A stretch of DNA of 64,000 bases from Bacillus sp. 2B10 (GTDB taxonomy: Bacteria; Pseudomonadota; Alphaproteobacteria; Sphingomonadales; Sphingomonadaceae), in NCBI GenBank assembly GCA_003946805.1, contig RPSH01000001.1:1-64000 (forward strand), written 5' to 3'. Both the position numbers and the translations under genes were made by a program. The notes under the pieces were generated by a model that did no database searches, was not told the DNA's origin, and saw only the letters and a list, made by a program, of their open reading frames with translations. Below, piece by piece: positions 1 to 8,396 of this stretch (the stretch's first letter is position 1; the number at the start of each line of letters is the position of its first letter).

Positions 1-82
1 GCAGCCTTCTTCTGTCATGCTCGCGGCGAGCGGTTTCGGTCCAGCCCATATGATCCCCGTGGTCTTCGCAACCCTCGGTGAA

Positions 83-811
83 TCACAACTGGCTGAAATC
101 GCTCAACCTAATTTCCGGTTGGGCTCTCAGGAAATCGAGCCGTTGGAAGATGTGGCTGAGATCACGCGGCAGCGCAAGGCGGGTTTCGAAGCCGAGACTG
201 TTGCCGATACCCGTGGTTAGATCGGCCAAATGCTCTCCGATAGAGTCCTCAAACGCGGTGCTGGAGGTCCGGAAGGTCCGCGTCGCGACTTCGGCGATGA
301 TGCTGTAGATTCGTCCGCGGAGGTCATCGAAGTAGCTCGAATCCTTAATAGCGGGCACATATTCAAATTCGATTTGCCTGAGCAGGCCGTGCGCATTTGA
401 CCTTTCCGGTATGTCGACATGCGTCCGAATTTCCCGCCCGCGGCGGTTTGTCGATAGGCGATAACCCCAGTAACGGTCTAGGTGCAGTCCGCCACTTCGC
501 CAGCGCTTCTCCCAAGCGACGATCTCGCCATTTGTTGAGTGGTACGAGGCGGGTATATTGAGCTCGAGACGAACGACTACCTCCTTCGCCGTCTTGGCTC
601 GCTCAGGCACAAATAGGTTGTAGTCGTCCTCAAAGTTAAAAGGCTTGCCAGGGTTCGTCACGTCGTTGAAGAATAGATTAAGGGCTCGGAGGATGTTCGA
701 CTTACCGCTATCGTTCTTGCCCACAAAGACGGAGAGTCTGTCCGCAGGTATAGTTAGGCGCTGAATGGAGCGAAAATTCTCGATGTGAATTTGGTGGATG
801 GTTACGCTCAT
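83..811 (-). CDS. AAA ATPase, RecF/OLD-like, truncated
   Basis: This 242-residue protein begins like an SMC/RecF/OLD-type ATPase: an N-terminal strand, then a Walker A loop GKNDSGKSN at about residues 32-40. Such proteins are normally 400 to 700 residues, with Walker B and signature motifs near the C-terminus. None of these is present here. The frame stops at TGA 83-85 and is then open again to the window edge, so this is either the N-terminal half of a gene broken by a stop or indel, or a decayed copy. The family often acts in DNA repair or phage defence, but nothing here fixes the role. The ATPase fold is clear; function is unknown. Confidence 0.6.
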   Translation of the reverse strand: MSVTIHQIHIENFRSIQRLTIPADRLSVFVGKNDSGKSNILRALNLFFNDVTNPGKPFNFEDDYNLFVPERAKTAKEVVVRLELNIPASYHSTNGEIVAWEKRWRSGGLHLDRYWGYRLSTNRRGREIRTHVDIPERSNAHGLLRQIEFEYVPAIKDSSYFDDLRGRIYSIIAEVATRTFRTSSTAFEDSIGEHLADLTTGIGNSLGFETRLALPRDLSHIFQRLDFLRAQPEIRLSDFSQL

Positions 812-1170
812 TTATGCCCCCTGCTGCGGCAGCCCCAGCCGCGAAAGTCACTTGATTATCATGTATTTCGTTGCAGCCAAGAGCGTCCCGACCATCGGTT
901 TCGCCGCTGATGGCCTGCACCGGCGGATGCTGCATTGCGCTACTGAGCCCGCGCGAGAGATACCCGACGTGCGTCCTTCCGCGACGGAGCATCAGAGGCT
1001 GGTACCAAGCAGACGTGCGATCACCGACTATTTGCGCCTGCACAGGGCACATATAAGCCGTCAGCCTACAATGAACGAACGTCCGGTTGTCGGAAGCGAC
1101 GACATCACTCTGAGGGTCTGCATATGGGTCAGCGTTGCCGTTCTTCCGTCATTTTGCTTCCATTGCCGCG
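812..1170. other. intergenic stretch, nothing recognised
   Basis: These 359 bases upstream of the truncated ATPase contain overlapping short open frames on both strands, none with a convincing start site or protein-like composition. I see no tRNA, terminator or clear repeat. Confidence 0.4.
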
Positions 1171-1413
1171 CTACTGATGGACATCGTTAGAAACAAGCTC
1201 AACGCCTTCGATGACATCCGCCCAGTAATGCATAGGAGATAGGTAAAGATCGCACGGTCCGCCATCATAGCACCAGAACCGACCGCCGGACGGCTCGCGT
1301 CCAGGCGACCAGCGCGCAAGATAATGACGAACGCCGTCGCTGACGTACAGAAGGCGGCCGTCCTTACGATCGTCCGGCATATCGTGGATAGATTGCATCA
1401 TCGCGGTAATCAT
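1171..1413 (-). CDS. small hypothetical protein (80 aa)
   Basis: An 80-residue protein rich in aromatic residues and Asp/Gly, without signal peptide, membrane segment or Cys motif. The sequence reads like a folded globular protein (a strand such as GRLLYVSDGVRHYLARW, then RFWCYDGGPCDLYL) rather than a shadow frame. I do not recognise the family. It lies alone between the truncated ATPase and the frameshifted gene to its right, on the same strand as both. It could be spurious. Confidence 0.4.
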   Translation of the reverse strand: MITAMMQSIHDMPDDRKDGRLLYVSDGVRHYLARWSPGREPSGGRFWCYDGGPCDLYLSPMHYWADVIEGVELVSNDVHQ

Positions 1414-1511
1414 GACTGGCCTCCAAGCCTAATGGCAATCCTGCCAAGATAGGGATAGGTCTTGAGGCGGCAATGATGCCGGTAGACAATCGCGACCTGA
1501 CCCGCGGTTGC

Positions 1512-2769
1512 TCATTCGGCCATGATGACGGGAAGGACGGGAGTGCCCACGACCTCCGCCGGAAATAGCAGTCGGTAGTGATCGGCCATCAGCTCATGCA
1601 GCAGCCTGTCGAGCTCCCGCCAAGTAGTGGCCCCGCCTTCAAAGCCGAACCGACAGAGTTCACGGCTTCGCTCTAACGTGTGGGGAGCGGCCACTATCAC
1701 CGTGCCGGCGGGAACCAGCGTCGTTGTGGCTCCTGTCGGCACCCCCGTCACCGGATCGTGGGTGACCCGCGTGAGAGCATGCTTGTCAGAGAGCCGCTGC
1801 GTCGTCCCGTCGATGCGCACCAATTCCGGCTCGTCATGCGCGTCGATGAAGTCGAGGTGGGCCTGCAGTATCGCGGCTGCGACTTCCAGGAACGTGTCCA
1901 TCAGCCTAGCTTTTCTCAGCGCCTTCGTGCGCGCGCTGTGCGTGCGGACGGCTTGCGCCAGCTGGGCCCGCTCCTCCTCAACCCGCGACAGCTCGAAGCG
2001 AATCCGTGCTCCAGGCGCTTGCGCCTTCACCGATCGGTCGGCCAGTAAGTCGTCGAGTGCCGTCACGCAGTCGGTGGCGTTGGTGGCCTTGATCAGCCTG
2101 CTGATCGCGTCGACGATGCTGTCAAAGGCGTACAACTGGCTCCGCAGCTCGACCCGGAGCCGGTAGACTATGTCTGGTATGTAGCCGTGCTCATTGGGGA
2201 TCGGCAGAAGCCAGGTCGCCGCCAAGGCCCCGCGCCTGAGCTCGAAGTCCGGAAAGTTGACAGACCGCAGGAAGCGCTCGTTCTGGGCCTCGGTGCGGCT
2301 CTGCAGGCTGCGCTCGATGCGGTCCAGGATGCCGGACACCTTCCGCTCGCGGAATGGCTTTCGGTCCTTGGCGGAGAGGACGTGCATCTCCTTCCCCTTC
2401 CGCCGGACGCGCGGCAGGGCGCTCACGTCCGATCCCGTCAGCAGGTGGTACGTAATCGAGTCCTCGTTGCCGACGGTGACCAGCACGAAGAACTCTTCGA
2501 TAGGTGTGCCGTCATCCGTCGCGTAGGCAGGCGCGATGTCGTGCGAGGTTGCGTCGTCCTGCGCAAACTTCGCCTGGACGATGCCCAACCGCGGCGCGAG
2601 CTCGTCGCTGAACCGGCCGCCGCCCCTGAGCTCGACCAGGAAGTCCGCGCCGTTAGTGTCGACTGAACGGGTGGAGCACAGTGAACCGCTCGAGCAGCAG
2701 TGCGCGCACGCGCGCCTCGCTCAGCGCGCCATTCGCCATCGACTTCAGCCAGGCCGGATCGGTCGTCAT
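1512..2769 (-). pseudogene. unknown DNA-element gene, split by a +1 frameshift
   Basis: Read as two frames, this is one gene. The ATG at 2769-2767 follows a good ribosome site (AGAGGT) and encodes about 35 residues (MTTDPAWLKSMANGALSEAR onward) before a premature stop. Removing one G from the GGG run at 2669-2671 joins this to the next frame, giving ERFTVLHRSVDTNGADFLV, which then stays open to 1512 (about 418 residues in all). The N-terminus resembles uncharacterised proteins of defence and mobile regions that begin with a SEAR..LL.DRF.VL.RSVD..GADF pattern. That resemblance is from memory. The C-terminal 358 residues have predicted helices and no known motif. The break could be decay or a sequencing error. 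Confidence 0.6.
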
Positions 2770-3001
2770 TGCACCTCTGGTTTTCTTCCAGTGCCACGCG
2801 GTGGCTGGATCAGCCCTTATCGGAGGCGGGGTGTGCGTTTAATATCCTTTTCGCGAACGGCAGCCGGGCAGCGGGCTGGAGCCAGCGCTTAGCACCTCCT
2901 CCGTTGCCAACATAAACGTATGGCAGAAGCTGAAGCGCTGAAAACTGGCCACGATATGGCCGGAACTGGATCTTCTTGCCAATCGGAACCTGCAAAGCCT
3001 G

Positions 3002-4360
3002 TCAGCCAATCGCAACCCTATGCTCGGGTATGACGTCGAGAAGGTAGAAGGCCCGGCGCGAGTCGCCTGCCGGACCGTGATGATCGCCCGAACCGCGCAG
3101 TCCTCGCTTGCGCAGAAAGTCTCGGGACGCCTCGATGGCCTTCCACGGATTCGTAGAGTTGCGATTGCCATCGGCCAAAACGGTGCGGCGATAGAAGGCG
3201 AGCAGTCCAACCTGTCGCGCGACAGACAAGCGGCGCAGCTTGGCGCGGCAATAGGTGGGCAACGGCCGCAGGATCGTCATCGCAGGTGACGCCTTTCCGG
3301 CGATCACTGCATCGATCATGGCGGGCAGCTGCTGCTCGGCCTGGATCAGGCGGCGGATGGCGACGCTCATGGCGGCCAATCGCGGCAAGCCATACCACTC
3401 GATGGCATAGGCCTTGGCCTCGACATTGCCGGTTCGGGGCGTTGCCGTACGGGCCAGGAACGGATCGGCGCGAAGCTGCGCCGCGATCCGCTGCATCATG
3501 GCGGCGACATCGGTCGGCGACAGTCTGGTTTCAACATTCTGATCAGCCCGTCCGACATGCTTGGCGGTGCGTCGGATGATGGGATCGGTGTGCTGGGTGA
3601 GCGACATGTTGACGCCCGACCAGGCTGGCTCAATCTCGTGATTGCGCCATTCGCCCGAACCGAAGAACAGGTCGATCACCGTGTCGAGCGCGACCCGGCG
3701 ATCGCGCAGGTCGTTGAGCGAACCCTCGAGTGAGCGGTTGCCCGGAAGCAGAAAGCCATAGTCCGGCGTCTTGGTCAGCCGTGCACTGACCAGTTGGACG
3801 TCATGGGCGCACCAGATCAGCGCTTGCCCAACCAGCAGGTCGCGCAGGCGCTTCGTCGCGTCGGTCACCGCGTGGCTCTGCTGGAGATGACGGACGACAG
3901 ACCCGAAACGCCCGCCGACCAGCGCAGTGTAAAGACCGGGCTTCTCGGCACTCAGCTGCCAAAGCCGCTTGACGTGGTCGTCGAAGGCGCGTCCGGGCGA
4001 CCCATCTCCGAACCAATCTCCGACCAGTTCATGGGGTTCGAACTCTAGCCCCGTCGCTACCATCATGCGCTTCAGAAAGTGCTCGAGATCGTCCTGGGTC
4101 GTCGGGATGAGGTCCAGCGGGACCAATGCTTCCTTGGCATCGAGGATTGCAGGCGGCAGCGTGCGAATGTCGGTGGTCGACGGGCTGAAAAGGAGGCGGT
4201 CGAACCGGTCCTGGGCGACGCCACCGGAATAGATCCGTGCGTGCATGTCGCGGACCAAGCCGACGAGATCGCCGTCGCTTGCCAGCACGCCGCCGAGCAG
4301 GCTCGGCGCATCGGTCTTGCGGCCGTTAGCCTCGAGGTGATTGCGATAGGTCGGCTTCAC
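3002..4360 (-). CDS. hypothetical protein, third gene of minus-strand operon
   Basis: A 452-residue cytoplasmic-looking protein with no signal peptide and no motif I recognise. Long Arg-rich, alternating helical stretches suggest a DNA- or protein-binding role, but that is only inference. Its ATG overlaps the stop of the 70-aa gene upstream (ATGA at 4360-4357), so the two are translationally coupled. It is the last of three genes transcribed away from the relaxase, which suggests an accessory function of the mobilisation module. No membrane segments are seen, so it is not an obvious coupling protein. Confidence 0.65.
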   Translation of the reverse strand: MKPTYRNHLEANGRKTDAPSLLGGVLASDGDLVGLVRDMHARIYSGGVAQDRFDRLLFSPSTTDIRTLPPAILDAKEALVPLDLIPTTQDDLEHFLKRMMVATGLEFEPHELVGDWFGDGSPGRAFDDHVKRLWQLSAEKPGLYTALVGGRFGSVVRHLQQSHAVTDATKRLRDLLVGQALIWCAHDVQLVSARLTKTPDYGFLLPGNRSLEGSLNDLRDRRVALDTVIDLFFGSGEWRNHEIEPAWSGVNMSLTQHTDPIIRRTAKHVGRADQNVETRLSPTDVAAMMQRIAAQLRADPFLARTATPRTGNVEAKAYAIEWYGLPRLAAMSVAIRRLIQAEQQLPAMIDAVIAGKASPAMTILRPLPTYCRAKLRRLSVARQVGLLAFYRRTVLADGNRNSTNPWKAIEASRDFLRKRGLRGSGDHHGPAGDSRRAFYLLDVIPEHRVAIG

Positions 4361-4569
4361 AGGGCACGCTGCGCCGCGTCGATACGGCCCTTCAATGCGA
4401 CGGCTGCCTGGGCGAGCTTTTCGCTGAGTGCGGCCATGTTCGCGAAGGCCTCATAGCCGGTGCCGCCCGCGTTGAATTCGGCATCGAAACGCGCGACCGC
4501 CTCGTCATACTCCTCGGTGAGCCGCTTGTACGCGGCGATACCCGCGTCGATCGTGGTCATGTCATCCAT
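4357..4569 (-). CDS. small coiled-coil-like hypothetical protein (70 aa)
   Basis: A 70-residue, Ala/Glu-rich, almost wholly helical protein. The chosen ATG at 4569 sits just after a strong GGAGG and overlaps the end of the preceding 220-aa gene by 8 bases. Its own stop overlaps the next start by 4 bases. This tight packing makes it a real gene despite its size. The heptad-like run of Ala/Leu in its second half (ALSEKLAQAAVALKGRI) suggests a short coiled coil, perhaps for binding one of its operon partners. Family unknown. Confidence 0.6.
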   Translation of the reverse strand: MDDMTTIDAGIAAYKRLTEEYDEAVARFDAEFNAGGTGYEAFANMAALSEKLAQAAVALKGRIDAAQRAL

Positions 4570-5224
4570 TGTCGTCCTCCAGGTTGGGTGGGAGCGAAGG
4601 CTCGCACCAGTAAGTCGGGTTGCCATTGTGCAGGCGGAGCCATTCGAAGGCCTCGCCGCGGTTCTTGAGATCGGGGCCCGGCACGGCGAGAAGCTCGCAA
4701 AGGGTGGCGACGAGCCCAGCTTGGCCAATGCTGATCGGCTGGGTCCGCCACGATGCCTTCGGATCGATTGGCCCGGTCTTGAGGAAGCGCTCGACCTCCT
4801 GGTCGTAGAGAGCCTTGCGGCGGCGCCACTGCAGGATACGCCCCCACTGATCGCACCAGGCCAGCCGAGTGGGATCAGCGAAGATCGAGCTGATGATGTC
4901 ACCGATCATCGGTCCCGCGCCTGCCGCAATGGCGGTGGTCATCCAGCGCGCCATACGCTCTGGATGTGCGAACAGCCCGAGGAGCGCGGTGTCGCTGATG
5001 CCGTCCAGCCCCACCATGACGAGGGTGGAGCCGAGCGCATATTTGCGAGCGTCAGCCGAGCCGGGGCCGCCACGCCGCTTGTCCGCCGCGCGGTACTGAC
5101 GCCGAAGCTCAGCGGCGCTTTCGGCGACGATGGCGAGCGTGTCGGCGATCCTTTGCTCGGTCGCCGCAAGGTCGTCGGCGATCGCCTGCAACCGATCAGA
5201 AGGGGTGGTGGTGACTGGGTCCAT
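4562..5224 (-). CDS. hypothetical protein, first gene of the operon divergent from the relaxase
   Basis: A 220-residue protein. Residues 1-45 form an amphipathic helix typical of a coiled coil. A Gly/Ala-rich hydrophobic segment around residues 68-110 (TLVMVGLDGISDTALLGLF, then TTAIAAGAGPMIGDIISSIF) could be a weak membrane or buried hairpin. The C-terminal half is rich in Trp and Arg. I do not know the family. It is transcribed divergently from the relaxase across a spacer holding an oriT-like palindrome, the usual place for relaxosome accessory proteins. A role in DNA processing is therefore possible but not shown. Confidence 0.6.
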   Translation of the reverse strand: MDPVTTTPSDRLQAIADDLAATEQRIADTLAIVAESAAELRRQYRAADKRRGGPGSADARKYALGSTLVMVGLDGISDTALLGLFAHPERMARWMTTAIAAGAGPMIGDIISSIFADPTRLAWCDQWGRILQWRRRKALYDQEVERFLKTGPIDPKASWRTQPISIGQAGLVATLCELLAVPGPDLKNRGEAFEWLRLHNGNPTYWCEPSLPPNLEDDNG

Positions 5225-5359
5225 GCCCGCAAGCGATGCCGAGCCGACGCGCTGCGCGCCTCAACCCACCCCCGGTAAAACGACCAAGCCACCATCCGAC
5301 TTTTGCCCAGGGTCGGTGGAGGCACCCAAAGGCAGAACGGTGTCAGAAGGTGGGAGGTA

Positions 5360-5424
5360 GAGGGGGTGGTGCGCGATAAAGGTTTGTTCTGCCAGAGGCA
5401 GACAAACGACGCGCCCACCCCCTC
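5360..5424. repeat. nested inverted repeat, candidate oriT
   Basis: Two palindromes are nested between the divergent operon and the relaxase. The outer arms are GAGGGGGTGG(T)GCGCG (5360-5375) and CGCGCCCACCCCCTC (5410-5424), 15 pairs with one bulged T. The inner arms are GTTTGTTCTGCC (5382-5393) and GGCAGACAAAC (5397-5407), with one bulge and a 3-base loop. There is no T tract. Position and structure suit an origin of transfer, or an operator controlling both operons. A nic site cannot be assigned by eye. Confidence 0.5.
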
Positions 5425-5447
5425 ATCCGACACGAAGGGCAAGGCGG

Positions 5448-7718
5448 GTGACGATCGACTATGCGGTGTTGAAGGCGCGATCGGCGGATGTTTCCGCCGC
5501 GCTTGCCGATGCACGTAGCGCGCGGAACCTGTCGAGTCGCCGGAAGCGCGCGGCCGAGCGTGACGAGCGGATCGCGGAAGGCGTGCGACGTCGACGCAAG
5601 GCGATCACGGACCAGGAGGCAGACGCGTTCCTGAAGCGACGCCTGCGGATCAGGGTCGCTGACGCCGACCGCCCACGGACGGGATCACGCACGCCGCGCC
5701 GGTTGTTTACGCGTGGCGTCGAGCAGATGCTGAAGGGGACGACGGGACTGACCGACGCCCGTGGTCCCGATGGTCGCCACGCGATCCACTATTCCTTCAC
5801 CCCGCGCGGCTTCGGGTCGAAGAAGGGACGGCGATGGCGTGCCGGTGAGGCGGAGCGCGCCGCACTCTATTCGGTTCGCGAAGATGCGCTGGAGGATGGG
5901 GAACTGGGCTGGTGGTCGAACATCGCCGCCGACCGCAACGAACTCGTTGCCCATTATCGCGCGTCGGAGGCGCTGGAAAAGCACGACCGTGCCAATGCCA
6001 CCGTCTACATCGTCGAGGTCATCGCGTTGCCGGCCGAACTGACTGCCGTGCAACGGCGGCGGGCAGCCGAGCGCATCTGTCACCGGCTGGAAACGTTGGG
6101 GCTGGCCTATACCATCGGGATCCACTTGCCCGATGCGGCAGGCGACCAGCGCAATTTCCACTTGCACTTGGTCTACTCGATGCGGCCGTGCCAGCGGATC
6201 GCGCCCTATGAATGGGATTTCGCCACCGCCAAGCGGACCGAGATCAATACGCCGGCCGGGATCATGCAGCGCCGTTGCGCCGTGGTGGTCGCAATCAACC
6301 AGACGTTGCGGGAAGCCGGTATTGCCAAGCGCTACACGCCATTGTCCAACCGCGAGCGCGGTATGGCGCCGCCGGAACGCGGCAAGGTCGGGCAGCAGGA
6401 AACCGCGTTGGCGCGGCGGTTGGCCGCGCTTGAGGATTGTCACGCACGCTTGGTGGCATTGCAGGCCCATACGCGATGGGTGCGGCAGACGCTGCTCGAT
6501 GTCGCGGACCGACTGGATGCGGCACGCCGGAAGGTGATGCGCCATCTTGCCGCGGCGTCCATCGCACTTGGCCACGACGCCGTGGAGATCATCACGCCCA
6601 CAGAACGTCTCGGCAAGGTCAGAGAGGCGCTCGATCGCGCCTATGACATCGTTGGTCGTTCAACGGCGAATGCTGATCTCCACCTAGAGTCGGCGCGGCG
6701 CGAAGTGCAAGCTCGTCGCCACTTAGCGGCGACGGATATCCCAGTGTCGATAAGTGGGATTACCCGTATCGATGATCGTGCTGGCACCATCAAACGCCTG
6801 GACGCCATCGCTATGCACGCGGACGAGACTATCCAGCAGATCCATACCGACGTCACACAAGCCCGGCAGCGAATGCCGGTGATGGAAGAGCTTATTTCCG
6901 ACACGGCAACCGAGAATAACAATACAGTGACGGCCGCCGGCGACTCTGACCCCGCGGCTGCTATTCGTAGTGCTGCAACGGCATATGCCGAGTTGGCGAA
7001 GGCCGAACAGGCTGCGCAGACGATCGCGCTGGCTATGGTCGACAAGGCTCTGGCTTCACTGAAGCGCAAGGCCAAGGCGATACGGCGCGACGCCAACGGA
7101 CTGTTCGTGGCCGACATAGCGGTTCTGCCCATCACCGAAAGAAAGGTATTGGCCCAGCACATGGCCGATCCACGCGTGCAGGAAGCACTGGCTGACCTGT
7201 TCGCCCGCGAGATTGCGAATGCATCGATTAGCTTGGGTGAGTTGACGACCGCAGCAGTGGGCCTCGGCCAAAACGGTCGGCTCAGCAACGAGCCCGGACG
7301 TAAACGACATGACAGAACCCATGATCAAGCGCTTCCTCACCGACGCGCCGGTATCCGATCCCCGGCAGGGCTGGCCGGCTTGCGCGTCCTGCGCGCAGTC
7401 GGTGTGGATGATCGACCGCGAGACGCCGCGGGCGTTCTGCCAGACCTTCGGCGGGATGACGTTCGGCGAGGAGGCCCGGTTCATCTCGAAGTGCGAGGCG
7501 CACCAGCCGATCGCCTGACCGATACCACAGGCATCGCGGCGACCTTAACGTCCGGACAAGCCCCGGGTCACCGTGACCCAGGGACCAGGCGAGGATTGTG
7601 GGAGCAAGCGGAGGATACTGCCCAGTATGGGGCACGCCCGCCGGCTTGGCCGAAGGGACGCGCCGATACAAGTGACGGGACGGTGTCCGGCCAAGGCCGT
7701 GACGATCACGGGCGGTAA
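5448..7718 (+). CDS. MobA/MobL-like relaxase
   Basis: Residues about 110-250 match the MobA/MobL relaxase core. The Asp-rich, Arg-rich N-terminus leads to a segment with Tyr141, then IALPAEL, then His226 and NFHLHLVYSMR with His238 and His240. The H-x11-H-x-H pattern is the metal-binding HUH site that nicks one strand at oriT. Residues 300-600 are long helices typical of the relaxase tail. The start is a GTG after a purine-rich site (AAGGCGG). Coding quality falls sharply after about residue 618: the remainder is an Arg/Pro-rich run-on overlapping a plausible 69-aa gene. One extra C near 7296-7298 would end the protein at TAA 7302-7304. The enzyme would mobilise this island with help from another element, since no type IV secretion genes are present. 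Confidence 0.7.
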   Translation: MTIDYAVLKARSADVSAALADARSARNLSSRRKRAAERDERIAEGVRRRRKAITDQEADAFLKRRLRIRVADADRPRTGSRTPRRLFTRGVEQMLKGTTGLTDARGPDGRHAIHYSFTPRGFGSKKGRRWRAGEAERAALYSVREDALEDGELGWWSNIAADRNELVAHYRASEALEKHDRANATVYIVEVIALPAELTAVQRRRAAERICHRLETLGLAYTIGIHLPDAAGDQRNFHLHLVYSMRPCQRIAPYEWDFATAKRTEINTPAGIMQRRCAVVVAINQTLREAGIAKRYTPLSNRERGMAPPERGKVGQQETALARRLAALEDCHARLVALQAHTRWVRQTLLDVADRLDAARRKVMRHLAAASIALGHDAVEIITPTERLGKVREALDRAYDIVGRSTANADLHLESARREVQARRHLAATDIPVSISGITRIDDRAGTIKRLDAIAMHADETIQQIHTDVTQARQRMPVMEELISDTATENNNTVTAAGDSDPAAAIRSAATAYAELAKAEQAAQTIALAMVDKALASLKRKAKAIRRDANGLFVADIAVLPITERKVLAQHMADPRVQEALADLFAREIANASISLGELTTAAVGLGQNGRLSNEPGRKRHDRTHDQALPHRRAGIRSPAGLAGLRVLRAVGVDDRPRDAAGVLPDLRRDDVRRGGPVHLEVRGAPADRLTDTTGIAATLTSGQAPGHRDPGTRRGLWEQAEDTAQYGARPPAWPKGRADTSDGTVSGQGRDDHGR
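7309..7518 (+). CDS. small Cys-containing hypothetical protein (69 aa)
   Basis: A 69-residue protein with a compact, gene-like sequence: GWPACASCAQSVWMIDRETP, then FCQTFGG and a final KCEAHQ. The Cys-x2-Cys pair plus later Cys and Cys-x2-His could bind a metal ion such as zinc. It begins a few bases after the likely true end of the relaxase and would be co-transcribed with it. The relaxase frame as sequenced reads through it in another frame, and the two cannot both be coding at full length. I favour this one. Function unknown. Confidence 0.5.
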   Translation: MTEPMIKRFLTDAPVSDPRQGWPACASCAQSVWMIDRETPRAFCQTFGGMTFGEEARFISKCEAHQPIA

Positions 7719-8396
7719 GACGCCCGAAAAGGCGCGGCAGCAACGCGAACCTGCTTCGCGAGAGAAAGCACGGGCAGCATGATCCCACCCGACCGGGCGG
7801 TGATCCTGTTGCCGAAAGCCTTGCGATGCCCTTCTTTTTTGATCGGTCCGCGCCACAACCGCGTCCGACTGCTCGCCAACATGCTCCGGCCAATCGAATG
7901 GTGGCTGCGCTACACAGTAAAGCCATCCGCTGCACGGACGATCGGCCCTTTGATGCGCTGCGAGTCCGATACACCAGGCCTATACCCGCTCGACTGATGG
8001 GGGGCGATGAGGACAGGACACGGGTTGCCTCGCAAAAGGCTGAACACGAACGGTGATCTTGGCCGACCATTTTGTTTGCGATCACGTCTGGCGCTACGAT
8101 CGTCGCTTGAGATTGTTAACCTGCTCGGGATAGAGTCGGCCTGTTCGCCAGCAGGCGGACCGAGGCGTGACAACCTCGTCGGTAAGTAGCCGTATGCCCG
8201 GCCCGAACCAGTTTCGGCCGGGGAGCGGGCGTGCATGTCCAGGGCTCTTCGGGGCCTAAAGACGCTCGCGCCTGTCTTACCGCAGGTTGTCAATCTCCGG
8301 CTCACGGGCCGGCACCGCCTCGTCAATGTGGGGCGGTGCCGCCGGCTGGGAAAGCCTGTCGGCACCGACGCGAACGGGGGTTCGGTCGTGGGTGCG
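7719..8396. other. long spacer between mobilisation and protease genes
   Basis: I see no supported gene here. Open frames on both strands (for example a long minus frame across 7282-8085) have poor composition and no ribosome sites. Near 8198-8219 a short hairpin (CGGCCCGAA, then TTTCGGCCG) could be structural. A short palindrome GGGTCACCGTGACCC lies just upstream, about 7565-7579. The promoter of the protease gene should be in this stretch, but I cannot place it with confidence. Confidence 0.35.

Noticed and set aside
1..3000. left attachment site of the island
   Set aside because: I searched for the tRNA-Thr 3' end sequence in the first kilobases and saw no copy; the boundary is probably outside the window.
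7282..8085. 267-codon minus-strand open frame
   Set aside because: Composition is rich in Arg/Ser/Pro without a fold-like pattern, it lacks a ribosome site and it is partly antisense to the relaxase and the 69-aa gene.
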